Below are positions 36,584-47,828 of a DNA stretch of 64,000 nt, piece after piece; position 1 is the stretch's first letter, and each line of letters begins with the position of its first letter. The notes under the pieces were generated by a model that did no database searches, was not told where the DNA came from, and saw nothing but the letters and a program-made list of their open reading frames with translations. The position numbers and the translations under genes were made by a program. This stretch comes from Hyperoplus lanceolatus (taxonomy: Eukaryota; Chordata; Actinopteri; Uranoscopiformes; Ammodytidae), in NCBI GenBank assembly GCA_026929865.2, contig JAMBYZ020000055.1:1-64000 (forward strand), read 5' to 3'.

Positions 36584-36761
36584 GGGTGACCTCATGGGGT
36601 GACCTCATGGGGGTGGGAACTTTGCCCCTGGGTTTTGGTGACTTTGGAATATGGGGGTTTTTTTTTTAAATCGCAAAAATCATATGTAATTTTCCTCATA
36701 GGGATATTGAAAATCATGGAGTTGATATCCAAAATCATATCTAATTTGTCTCATATTTTCA
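36584..36761 (-). repeat. Inverted block 19, most diverged block (178 bp)
   Basis: Head GGGTGACCTCATGGGG is followed by altered copies: GGGTGGGAACTTTGCCCC, GGGTTTTGGTGACTTTGG, AATATGGGGG, AAATCGCAAAAATCATATG, TTTTCCTCATAGGG. About 110 bp is missing before the normal ATCATATCTAATTTGTCTC end. It opens the 1.61-kb HOR series. Confidence 0.82.
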
Positions 36762-38368
36762 AAATTAGATATGATTTTGGATTCAATAAAAAAAAAACGC
36801 CCTGTTATTCCAGAGTCATTCCACTCCAGGGTCATAGTTCACGACCCCATGAAGCCACACAAAAAGTTTCAGGATATTCTGATGTGTAGTTTCAAAATAA
36901 AAGCCCACTAGATATTGAAAATATGAGAGAAATTAGATATGATTTTGGATTCAATTTTAAAAAAAACGCCCTGTTATTCCAGAGTCATTCCACTCCAGCG
37001 TCATAGTCCACGACCCCTCGAGGCCACACAAAAAGTTTCAGGACATTCTGATGTGTAGTTTCAAAATTAAAGTGCACTAGATATTGAAAATATGAGAGAA
37101 ATTACATATGATTTTGGATTAAATTTTTTAAAAAAACGCCCTGTTATTCCAGAGTCATTCCACTCCAGGGTCATAGTTCACGACCCCATGAAGCCACACA
37201 AACAGTTTCAGGACATTCTGATGTGTAGTTTCAGAATAAAAGCCCACTAAATATTGAAAATATGAGAGAAATTAGATATGATTTTGGATTCAATTTAAAA
37301 AAAAACGCCCTGTTATTCCAGAGTCATTCCACTCCAGGGTCATAGTTCACAACCCCATGAGGTCACCCAAGAAGTTTCAGGACATTCTGATGTGTAGTTT
37401 CAAAATAAAAGCCCACTAGATATTGAAAATATGACAGAAATTAGATATGATTTTGGATTCAATTTGAAAAAAAAACGCCCTGTTATTCCAGAGTCATTCC
37501 ACTCCAGGGTCATAGTTCACAACCCCATGAGGTCCCCCAAGAACTTTCAGGACATTCTGATGTGTAGTTTCAAAATAAAAGCCCACTAGATATTGAAAAT
37601 ATGAGAGAAATTAGATATGATTTTGGATTCAATTTTTAAAAAAACGCCCTGTTATTCCAGAGTCATTCCACTCCAGGGTCATAGCTCACGACCCCATGAG
37701 GCCACACAAAAAGTTTCAGGACATTCTGATGTGTAGTTTCAGAATAAAAGCCCACTAGATATTGAAAATATGAGAGAAATTAGATATGATTTTGGATTCA
37801 ATTTTTTAAAAAAACGCCCTGTTATTCCAGAGTCATTCCACTCCAGGGTCATAGTTCACGACCCCATGAAGCCACACAAAAAGTTCCAGGATATTCTGAT
37901 GTGTAATTTCAGAATAAAAGCCCACTAGATATTGAAAATATCAGAGAAATTAGATATGATTTTGGATTCAATTTAAAAAAAAACGCCCTGTTATTCCAGA
38001 GTCATTCCACTGCAGGGTCATAATTCACAACCCCATGAGGTCACACAAGAAGATTCAGGACATTCTGATGTGTACTTTCAGGGTGACCTCATGGGGTGAC
38101 CTCATGGGGTTGTGAACTTTGACCCTGGACTTGAATGACTCTGGAATAAAAGGGCGTTTTTTTTAAATTGAATCCAAAATCATATCTAATTTTCTCATAT
38201 TTTCAATATCAAGTGGGCTTTTATTCTGAAACTACACATCAGAATGTCACTGTTGTGTGTGGCCTCATGGGGTCGTGAACTATGACCCTGGAGTGGAATT
38301 TTCTGGAATATCAGGGCGTTTTTTTTTAATTGAATCCGAAATCATATCTAATTTGTCTCATATTTTCA
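36762..38368 (+). repeat. 1.61-kb HOR, copy 1
   Basis: A 7.8-monomer forward run plus inverted block 20. Order: GAAGCCACAC with TAGTTTCAAAA; GTCCACGACCCCTCGAGG with AAGTGCAC; GAAGCCACACAAACAG with CACTAAATATTG; CACCCAAGAAG with AATATGACAG; CCCCCAAGAACTT; GCTCACGACC; GAAGCCACAC with GTTCCAGG and GTAATTTCAG; terminal monomer. Confidence 0.88.
38081..38368 (-). repeat. Inverted block 20 (288 bp)
   Basis: Block of HOR copy 1, with GGACTTGAATG, GGAATAAAAGGGCG and GGAATATCAGGGCG. A short loss gives ATGTCACTGTTGTGTG where copy 2 has the full ATGTCCTGAAACTTTGTGTG. Confidence 0.93.
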
Positions 38369-39979
38369 AAATTAGATATGATTTTGGATTCAATAAAAAA
38401 AAAACGCCCTGTTATTCCAGAGTCATTCCACTCCAGGGTCATAGTTCACGACCCCATGAAGCCACACAAAAAGTTTCAGGATATTCTGATGTGTAGTTTC
38501 AAAATAAAAGCCCACTAGATATTGAAAATATGAGAGAAATTAGATATGATTTTGGATTCAATTTTAAAAAAAAACGCCCTGTTATTCCAGAGTCATTCCA
38601 CTCCAGCGTCATAGTCCACGACCCCTCGAGGCCACACAAAAAGTTTCAGGACATTCTGATGTGTAGTTTCAAAATTAAAGTGCACTAGATATTGAAAATA
38701 TGAGAGAAATTACATATGATTTTGGATTAAATTTTTAAAAAAACGCCCTGTTATTCCAGAGTCATTCCACTCCAGGGTCATAGTTCACGACCCCATGAAG
38801 CCACACAAACAGTTTCAGGACATTCTGATGTGTAGTTTCAGAATAAAAGCCCACTAAATATTGAAAATATGAGAGAAATTAGATATGATTTTGGATTCAA
38901 TTTAAAAAAAAACGCCCTGTTATTCCAGAGTCATTCCACTCCAGGGTCATAGTTCACAACCCCATGAGGTCACCCAAGAAGTTTCAGGACATTCTGATGT
39001 GTAGTTTCAAAATAAAAGCCCACTAGATATTGAAAATATGACAGAAATTAGATATGATTTTGGATTCAATTTGAAAAAAAAACGCCCTGTTATTCCAGAG
39101 TCATTCCACTCCAGGGTCATAGTTCACAACCCCATGAGGTCCCCCAAGAACTTTCAGGACATTCTGATGTGTAGTTTCAAAATAAAAGCCCACTAGATAT
39201 TGAAAATATGAGAGAAATTAGATATGATTTTGGATTCAATTTTTAAAAAAACGCCCTGTTATTCCAGAGTCATTCCACTCCAGGGTCATAGCTCACGACC
39301 CCATGAGGCCACACAAAAAGTTTCAGGACATTCTGATGTGTAGTTTCAGAATAAAAGCCCACTAGATATTGAAAATATGAGAGAAATTAGATATGATTTT
39401 GGATTCAATTTTTAAAAAAACGCCCTGTTATTCCAGAGTCATTCCACTCCAGGGTCATAGTTCACGACCCCATGAAGCCACACAAAAAGTTCCAGGATAT
39501 TCTGATGTGTAATTTCAGAATAAAAGCCCACTAGATATTGAAAATATCAGAGAAATTAGATATGATTTTGGATTCAATTTAAAAAAAAAACGCCCTGTTA
39601 TTCCAGAGTCATTCCACTGCAGGGTCATAATTCACAACCCCATGAGGTCACACAAGAAGATTCAGGACATTCTGATGTGTACTTTCAGGGTGACCTCATG
39701 GGGTGACCTCATGGGGTTGTGAACTTTGACCCTGGACTTGAATGACTCTGGAATAAAAGGGCGTTTTTTTTAAATTGAATCCAAAATCATATCTAATTTT
39801 CTCATATTTTCAATATCAAGTGGGCTTTTATTCTGAAACTACACATCAGAATGTCCTGAAACTTTGTGTGTGGCCTCATGGGGTCGTGAACTATGACCCT
39901 GGAGTGGAATTTTCTGGAATATCAGGGCGTTTTTTTTTAATTGAATCCGAAATCATATCTAATTTGTCTCATATTTTCA
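38369..39979 (+). repeat. 1.61-kb HOR, copy 2
   Basis: Same monomer order as copy 1, including CACTAAATATTG, AATATGACAG and GTTCCAGG with GTAATTTCAG. Copies 1 and 2 differ at only a few visible places, mainly A-run lengths and the loss in block 20. Confidence 0.9.
39688..39979 (-). repeat. Inverted block 21 (292 bp)
   Basis: Block of HOR copy 2, undamaged, with GGACTTGAATG, AAAAGGGCG and AATATCAGGGCG as in block 20. Starts 1,607 bp after block 20. Confidence 0.93.
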
Positions 39980-41595
39980 AAATTAGATATGATTTTGGAT
40001 TCAATAAAAAAAAAACGCCCTGTTATTCCAGAGTCATTCCACTCCAGGGTCATAGTTCACGACCCCATGAAGCCACACAAAAAGTTTCAGGATATTCTGA
40101 TGTGTAGTTTCAAAATAAAAGCCCACTAGATATTGAAAATATGAGAGAAATTAGATATGATTTTGGATTCAATTTTAAAAAAAACGCCCTGTTATTCCAG
40201 AGTCATTCCACTCCAGCGTCATAGTCCACGACCCCTCGAGGCCACACAAAAAGTTTCAGGACATTCTGATGTGTAGTTTCAAAATTAAAGTGCACTAGAT
40301 ATTGAAAATATGAGAGAAATTACATATGATTTTGGATTAAATTTTAAAAAAAACGCCCTGTTATTCCAGAGTCATTCCACTCCAGGGTCATAGTTCACGA
40401 CCCCATGAGGCCACACAAACAGTTTCAGGACATTCTGATGTGTAGTTTCAGAATAAAAGCCCACTAGATATTGAAAATATGAGAGAAATTAGATATGATT
40501 TTGGATTCAATTTTAAAAAAAACGCCCTGTTATTCCAGAGTCATTCCACTCCAGGGTCATAGTTCACAACCCCATGAGGTCACCCAAGAAGTTTCAGGAC
40601 ATTCTGATGTGTAGTTTCAAAATAAAAGCCCACTAGATATTGAAAATATGAGAGAAATTAGATATGATTTTGGATTCAATTTGAAAAAAAAACGCCCTGT
40701 TATTCCAGAGTCATTCCACTCCAGGGTCATAGTTCACAACCCCATGAGGTCCCCCAAGAACTTTCAGGACATTCTGATGTGTAGTTTCAAAATAAAAGCC
40801 CACTAGATATTGAAAATATGAGAGAAATTAGATATGATTTTGGATTCAATTTTTAAAAAAACGCCCTGTTATTCCAGAGTCATTCCACTCCAGGGTCATA
40901 GCTCACGACCCCATGAGGCCACACAAAAAGTTTCAGGACATTCTGATGTGTAGTTTCAGAATAAAAGCCCACTAGATATTGAAAATATGAGAGAAATTAG
41001 ATATGATTTTGGATTCAATTTTTTAAAAAAACGCCCTGTTATTCCAGAGTCATTCCACTCCAGGGTCATAGTTCACGACCCCATGAAGCCACACAAAAAG
41101 TTTCAGGATATTCTGATGTGTAGTTTCAGAATAAAAGCCCACTAGATATTGAAAATATCAGAGAAATTAGATATGATTTTGGATTCAATTTAAAAAAAAA
41201 CGCCCTGTTATTCCAGAGTCATTCCACTGCAGGGTCATAATTCACAACCCCATGAGGTCACACAAGAAGATTCAGGACATTCTGATGTGTACTTTCAGGG
41301 TGACCTCATGGGGTGACCTCATGGGGTTGTGAACTTTGACCCTGGAGTTGAATGACTCTGGAATAACATGCCGTGTTTTTTAAATTGAATCCAAAATCAT
41401 ATCTAATTTCTCTCATATTTTCAATAAAAAGTGGGCTGTTTATTCTGAAACCCACATCAGAATGTCCTGAAACTATGATTGTGGCCTCATGGGGTCGTGT
41501 TATTCAGAGTATTCCCTCAGGGCATAGTTACTGGAATAATTTCAGGGCATTTTTATTGAATTTCAAAATCATATCTAATTTGTCTCATATTTTCA
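39980..41595 (+). repeat. 1.61-kb HOR, copy 3 (variant)
   Basis: Same order as copies 1 and 2, but with ordinary bases at several sites: GAGGCCACACAAACAG, CACTAGATATTG, AATATGAGAG, GTTTCAGG with GTAGTTTCAG. Its block also lacks GGACTTGAATG. It shares GCTCACGACC and the AAGTGCAC variant with the others. Confidence 0.88.
41298..41595 (-). repeat. Inverted block 22 (298 bp, scrambled second half)
   Basis: Head normal. The middle reads ATGCCGTGTTTTTTAAATTG and AATAAAAAGTGGGCTG. The second antisense monomer is scrambled around GTGTTATTCAGAGTATTCCC and ACTGGAATAATTTCAGGGC, where a forward-like TTATTCAGAG fragment sits inside antisense DNA. Confidence 0.87.
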
Positions 41596-42715
41596 AAATT
41601 AGATATGATTTTGGATTCAATAAAAAAAAAAAACGCCCTGTTATTCCAGAGTCATTCCACTCCAGGGTCATAGTTCACAACCCCATGAGGTCCCCCAAGA
41701 AGTTTCAGGACATTCTGATGTGTAGTTTCAAAAAAAACATAGATATTGAAAATATGAGAAAATTAGATATGATTTTGGATTAATTTAAAAAAACGCCCTG
41801 TTATTCCAGAGTCATTCCACTGCAGGGTCATAGTTCACGACCCCGTGAAGCCACACAAAAAGTTTCAGGATATTCTGATGTGTAGTTTCAAAATAAAAGC
41901 CCACTAGATATTGAAAATATGAGAGAAATTAGATATGATTTTGGATTCAATTTAAAAAAAAAAACGCCCTGTTATTCCAGAGTCATTCCACTGCAGGGTC
42001 ATAATTCACAACCCCATGAGGTCACACAAGAAGATTCAGGACATTCTGATGTGTAGTTTCAAAATAAAAGCCCACTAGATATTGAAAATATGAGAGAAAT
42101 TAGATATGATTTTGGATTCAATTTTTAAAAAAACTCCCTGTTATTCCAGAGTCATTCCACTCCAGGGTCATAGTTCACGACCCCATGAGGCCACACACAA
42201 AGTTTCAGGACATTCTGATGTGTAGTTTCAGAATGAAAGCCCACTAGATATTGAAAATATGAGAAAAATTAGATATGATTTTGGATTCAATTTTAAAAAA
42301 AAACGCCCTGTTATTCCAGAGTCATTCCACTCCAGGGTCATAGTTCACAACCCCATGAGGTCCCCCAAGAAGTTTCAGGACATTCTGATGTCTAGTTTCA
42401 AAATAAAAGCCCACTAGATATTGAAAATATGAGAGAAATTAGATATGATTTTGGATTCAATTTTTAAAAAAACTCCCTGTTATTCCAGAGTCATTCCACT
42501 CCAGGGTCATAGTCCACGACCCCTAGAGGCCACACAAAAAGTTTCAGGACATTCTGATGTGTAGTTTCAAAATTAAAGCGCACTAGATATTGAAAATATG
42601 AGAGAAATTAGATATGATTTTGGATTCAATTTAAAAAAAACACCCTGTTATTCCAGAGTGATTCAACTCCAGGGTCAAAGTTCACAACCCCATGAGGTCA
42701 CCCCATGAGGTCACC
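41596..42715 (+). repeat. Forward run of mixed monomers (~6.6 monomers)
   Basis: Begins with a post-hairpin monomer. The next copy is shortened (TTCAAAAAAAACATAGATATTG), then come a CCCCGTGAAGCC copy and a terminal-type CTGCAGGG...AAGAAGATTC copy that is not followed by a block. The run ends at the mirror-image junction. Confidence 0.8.
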
Positions 42716-42859
42716 CTGAAACTACACATCAGAATGTCCTGAATCTTCTTGTGTGACCTCATGGGGTTGTGAATATGACCCTGGAGTTGAATAACTCTGG
42801 AATAACAGGGGGTTTTTTAATTGAACCCAAAATCATATCTAATTTGTCTCATATTTTCA
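42640..42859 (-). repeat. Inverted block 23: mirror-image junction
   Basis: The forward monomer carries ATTCAACTCCAGGGTCAAAG then CCCCATGAGGTCACCCCATG, which is the reverse complement of the normal block head. The antisense part from 42716 carries GAATCTTCTTGTGTGACCTC, the reverse complement of the normal terminal monomer. The junction is thus present in opposite orientation while both flanks keep their usual direction. The hairpin end is standard. Confidence 0.85.
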
Positions 42860-44183
42860 AAATTAGATATGATTTTGGATTCAATTAAAAGAAAAAACGC
42901 CCTGTTATTCCAGAGTCATTCCACTCCAGGGTCATAGTTCCCAACCCCATGAGGTCCCCCAAGAAGTTTCAGGACATTCTGATGTGTAGTTTCAAAATGA
43001 AAGCCCACTAGATATTGAAAATATGAGAGAAATTAGATATGATTTTGGATTCAATTTTTAAAAAAAACTCCCTGTTATTCCAGAGTCATTCCACTCCAGG
43101 GTTATAGTTCACGACCCCATGAGGCCACACACAAAGTTTCAGGACATTCTGATGTGTAGTTTCAGAATAAAAGCCCACTAGATATTGAAAATATGAGAGA
43201 AATTACATATGATTTTGGATTACATTTTTAAAAAAACGCCCTGTTATTCCAGAGTCATTCCACTCCAGGGTCATAGTTCACGACCCCATGAGGCCAAATA
43301 AACAGTTTCAGGACATTCTGATGTGTAGTTTCAGAATAAAAGCCCACTAGATATTGAAAATATGAGAGAAATTAGATATGATTTTGGATTCAATTTTTAA
43401 AAAAAAACGCCCTGTTATTCCAGAGTCATTCCACTCCAGGGTCATAGTTCACAACCCCATGAGGTCCCCCAAGAAGTTTCAGGACATTCTGATGTGTAGT
43501 TTCAAAATAAAAGCCCACTAGATATTGAAAATATGAGAGAAATTACATATGATTTTGGATTAAATTTTTAAAAAAAACGCCCTGTTATTCCAGAGTCATT
43601 CGACTCCAGGGTCATAGTTCACGACCCCATGAGGCCAAATAAACAGTTTCAGGACATTCTGATGTGTAGTTTCAGAATAAAAGCCCACTAGATATTGAAA
43701 ATATCAGAGAAATTAGATATGATTTTGGATTCAATTTTTAAAAAAACGCCCTGTTATTCCAGAGTCATTCCACTCCAGGGTCATAGTTCACAACCCCATG
43801 AGGTCACACAAAAAGTTTCAGGACATTCTGATGTGTAGTTTCAAAATAAAAGCCCACTAGATATTGAAAATATGAGAGAAATTAGATATGATTTTGGATT
43901 AAATTTTTAAAAAAACGCCCTGTTATTCCAGAGTCATTCCACTCCAGGGTCATAGTTCACGACCCCATGAGGCCACACAAAAAGTTTCAGGACATTCTGA
44001 TGTGTAGTTTCAAAAAAAAAAGCCCACTAGATATTGAAAATATGAGAGAAATTAGATATGATTTTGGATTCAATTTAAAAAAAAAACGCCCTGTTATTCC
44101 AGAGTCATTCCACTGCAGGGTCATAATTCACAACCCCATGAGGTCACACAAGAAGATTCAGGACATTCTGATGTGTACTTTCA
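42860..44183 (+). repeat. Forward run (7.8 monomers)
   Basis: Includes GCCACACACAAAG, ATTACATATG / GGATTACATTT and two CCAAATAAACAG monomers with TCATTCGACTCC, as in the 28- and 32-kb segments. Ends in a terminal monomer. Confidence 0.85.
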
Positions 44184-44469
44184 GGGTGACCTCATGGGGT
44201 GACCTCATGGGGTTGTGAACTTTGACCCTGGACTTGAATGACTCTGGAATAAAAGCGTTTTTTTAAATTGAATCCAAAATCATATCTAATTTTCTCTTAT
44301 TTTCAATATCAAGTGGGCTTTTATTCTGAAACTACACATCAGAATGTCCTGAAATTTGTGTGTGGCCTCATGGGGTCGTGAACTATGACCCTGGAGTGGA
44401 ATTTTTCTGGAATATCAGGGTGTTTTTTTAATTGAATCGAAATCATATCTAATTTGTCTCATATTTTCA
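44184..44469 (-). repeat. Inverted block 24 (286 bp)
   Basis: Carries GGACTTGAATG and GGAATATCAGGG as in HOR copies 1 and 2, plus small losses (AATAAAAGCGTTTTTTT; CTGAAATTTGTG). Confidence 0.92.
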
Positions 44470-46068
44470 AAATTAGATATGATTTTGGATTCAATAAAAA
44501 AAAAACGCCCTGTTATTCCAGAGTCATTCCACTCCAGGGTCATAGTTCACGACCCCATGAAGCCACACAAAAAGTTTCAGGATATTCTGATGTGTAGTTT
44601 CAAAATAAAAGCCCACTAGATATTGAAAATATGAGAGAAATTAGATATGATTTTGGATTCAATTTAAAAAAAAACGCCCTGTTATTCCAGAGTCATTCCA
44701 CTCCAGCGTCATAGTCCACGACCCCTCGAGGCCACACAAAAAGTTTCAGGACATTCTGATGTGTAGTTTCAAAATTAAAGTGCACTAGATATTGAAAATA
44801 TGAGAGAAATTACATATGATTTTGGATTAAATTTTTAAAAAAACGCCCTGTTATTCCAGAGTCATTCCACTCCAGGGTCATAGTTCACGACCCCATGAGG
44901 CCACACAAACAGTTTCAGGACATTCTGATGTGTAGTTTCAGAATAAAAGCCCACTAAATATTGAAAATATGAGAGAAATTAGATATGATTTTGGATTCAA
45001 TTTAAAAAAAAACGCCCTGTTATTCCAGAGTCATTCCACTCCAGGGTCATAGTTCACAACCCCATGAGGTCACCCAAGAAGTTTCAGGACATTCTGATGT
45101 GTAGTTTCAAAATAAAAGCCCACTAGATATTGAAAATATGACAGAAATTAGATATGATTTTGGATTCAATTTGAAAAAAAAACGCCCTGTTATTCCAGAG
45201 TCATTCCACTCCAGGGTCATAGTTCACAACCCCATGAGGTCCCCCAAGAACTTTCAGGACATTCTGATGTGTAGTTTCAAAATAAAAGCCCACTAGATAT
45301 TGAAAATATGAGAGAAATTAGATATGATTTTGGATTAAATTTTTAAAAAAACGCCCTGTTATTCCAGAGTCATTCCACTCCAGGGTCATAGCTCACGACC
45401 CCATGAGGCCACACAAAAAGTTTCAGGACATTCTGATGTGTAGTTTCAGAATAAAAGCCCACTAGATATTGAAAATATGAGAGAAATTAGATATGATTTT
45501 GGATTCAATTTTTTAAAAAAACGCCCTGTTATTCCAGAGTCATTCCACTCCAGGGTCATAGTTCACGACCCCATGAAGCCACACAAAAAGTTTCAGGATA
45601 TTCTGATGTGTAGTTTCAGAATAAAAGCCCACTAGATATTGAAAATATGAGAGAAATTAGATATGATTTTGGATTCAATTTAAAAAAAAACGCCCTGTTA
45701 TTCCAGAGTCATTCCAGTGCAGGGTCATAATTCACAACCCCATGAGGTCACACAAGAAGATTCAGGACATTCTGATGTGTACTTTCAGGGTGACCTCATG
45801 GGGTGACCTCATGGGGTTGTGAACTTTGACCCTGGAGTTGAATGACTCTGGAATAACAGGGCGTTTTTTTAAATTGAATCCAAAATCATATCTAATTTAT
45901 CTCATATTTTCAATATCAAGTGGGCTTTATTCTGAAACTACACATCAGAATGTCCTGAAACTTGTGTGCTCATGGGGTCGTGAAATGACCCTGGAGTGGA
46001 ATTATTCTGGAATAACAGGGCGTTTTTTATTGAATCCGAAATCATATCTAATTTGTCTCATATTTTCA
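44470..46068 (+). repeat. 1.6-kb HOR, copy 4 (mosaic)
   Basis: Detached from the tandem trio by about 2.9 kb. The left half has CACTAAATATTG and AATATGACAG like copies 1 and 2. The right half has GTTTCAGG with GTAGTTTCAG like copy 3. GCTCACGACC is common to all four. Confidence 0.85.
45788..46068 (-). repeat. Inverted block 25 (281 bp)
   Basis: Standard block with small losses (AACTTGTGTGCTCATGGGG; GTCGTGAAATGACC). Starts 1,604 bp after block 24. Run after it: 1,488 bp (8.8 monomers). Confidence 0.92.
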
Positions 46069-46559
46069 AAATTAGATATGATTTTGGATTCAAAAAAAAA
46101 AAAAAACGCCCTGTTATTCCAGAGTCATTCCACTCCAGGGTCATAGTTCACAACCCCATGAGGTCCCCCAAGAAGTTTCAGGACATTCTGATGTGTAGTT
46201 TCAAAATAAAAGCCCACTAGATATTGAAAATATGAGAGAAATTAGATATGATTTTGGATTCAATTTTAAAAAAACTCCCTGTTATTCCAGAGTCATTCCA
46301 CTCCAGGGTCATAGTTCACGACCCCATGAGGCCACACAAAAAGTTTCAGGACATTCTGATGTGTAGTTTCAGAATAAAAGCCCACTAGATATTGAAAATA
46401 TGAGAAAAATTAGATATGATTTTGGATTCAATTTAAAAAATAACGCCCTGTTATTCCAGAGTCATTCCACTCCAGGGTCATAGTTCACAACCCCATGAGG
46501 TCCTCCAAGAAGTTTCAGGACATTCTGATGTGTAGTTTCAAAATAACAGCCCACTAGAT

Positions 46560-46650
46560 ATTGAAAATATGAGAGAAATTAGATATGATTTTTGATTCAA
46601 TAAAAAAAAAATTGCCCTGTTATTCCAGAGTCATTCCACTCCAGGGTCAT
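46560..46650 (+). repeat. TTGATTC / ATTGCCCTG / CCCGTTGAGG variant monomer
   Basis: ATTTTTGATTCAATAAAAAA then AATTGCCCTG, and about 50 bases on, CAACCCGTTGAGGTCCCCC. This unusual combination recurs near 34690-34760, 36290-36370 and 48010-48090, each time within two monomers of GTTTCAAAA(T/C)AACAGCCCAC. It is a tracer for a duplicated segment. Confidence 0.8.
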
Positions 46651-47556
46651 AGTTCACAACCCGTTGAGGTCCCCCAAGAAGTTTCAGGACATTCTGATGT
46701 GTAGTTTCAAAATAAAAGCCCACTAGATATTGAAAATATGAGAGAAATTAGATATGATTTTGGATTCAATTTAAAAAAAAAACGCCCTGTTATTCCAGAG
46801 TCATTCCACTCCAGGGTCATAGTTCACGACCCCATGAGGCCACACAAAAAGTTTCAGGACATTCTGATGTTTAGTTTCAGAATAAAAGCCCACTAGATAT
46901 TGAAAATATGAGAGAAATTACATATGATTTTGGATTAAATTTTTTAAAAAACGCCCTGTTATTCCAGAGTCATTCCACTCCAGGGTCATAGTTCACAACC
47001 CCATGAGGTCACCCAAGAAGTTTCAGGACATTCTGATGTGTAATTTCAAAATATAAGCCCACTAGATATTGAAAATATGAGAGAAATTAGATATGATTTT
47101 GGATTCAATTTTAAAAAAAACGCCCTGTTATTCCAGAGTCATTCCACTCCAGGGTCATAGTTCACGACCCCATGAGGTCCCCCAAGAAGTTTCAGGACAT
47201 TCTGATGTATAGTTTCAGAATAAAAGCCCACTAGATATTGAAAATATGAGAGAAATTAGATATGATTTTGGATTCAATTTTTAAAAAAACGCCCTGTTAT
47301 TCCAGAGTCATTCCACTCCAGGGTCATAGTTCACGACCCCATGAAGCCACACAAAAAGTTTCAGGATATTCTGATGTGTACTTTCAAAATAAAAGCCCAC
47401 TTGATATTGAAAATATCAGAGAAATTAGATATGATTTTGGATTCAATTTTTAAAAAAAACACCCTGTTATTCCAGAGTCATTCCACTGCAGGGTCATAAT
47501 TCACAACCCCATGAGGTCACACAAGAAGATTCAGGACATTCTGATGTGTACTTTCA

Positions 47557-47828
47557 GGGTGACCTCATGGGGTGACCTCATGGGGTTGTGAACTTTGACC
47601 CTGGAGTTGAATGACTCTGGAATAACAGGGGTTTTTTTTTTAAATTGAATCCAAAATCATATCTAATTTCTCTCATATTTTCAATAAGCTTTATTCTGAA
47701 ACTACACATCAGAATGTCCTGAAAAAAAGTCGTGGTCATGGGGACATTCTGACCTGTGTAGTTCTGGAATAACAAGGAATTTTTTTTTATTGAATCCGAA
47801 ATCATATCTAATTTGTCTCATATTTTCA
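47557..47828 (-). repeat. Inverted block 26 (272 bp, damaged)
   Basis: Head normal, but the second monomer is badly altered: TTTTCAATAAGCTTTATTCTG, CTGAAAAAAAGTCGTGGTC, GGACATTCTGACCTGTG. The hairpin end is normal except AGATATGCTTTTGG in the forward arm. Confidence 0.87.
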
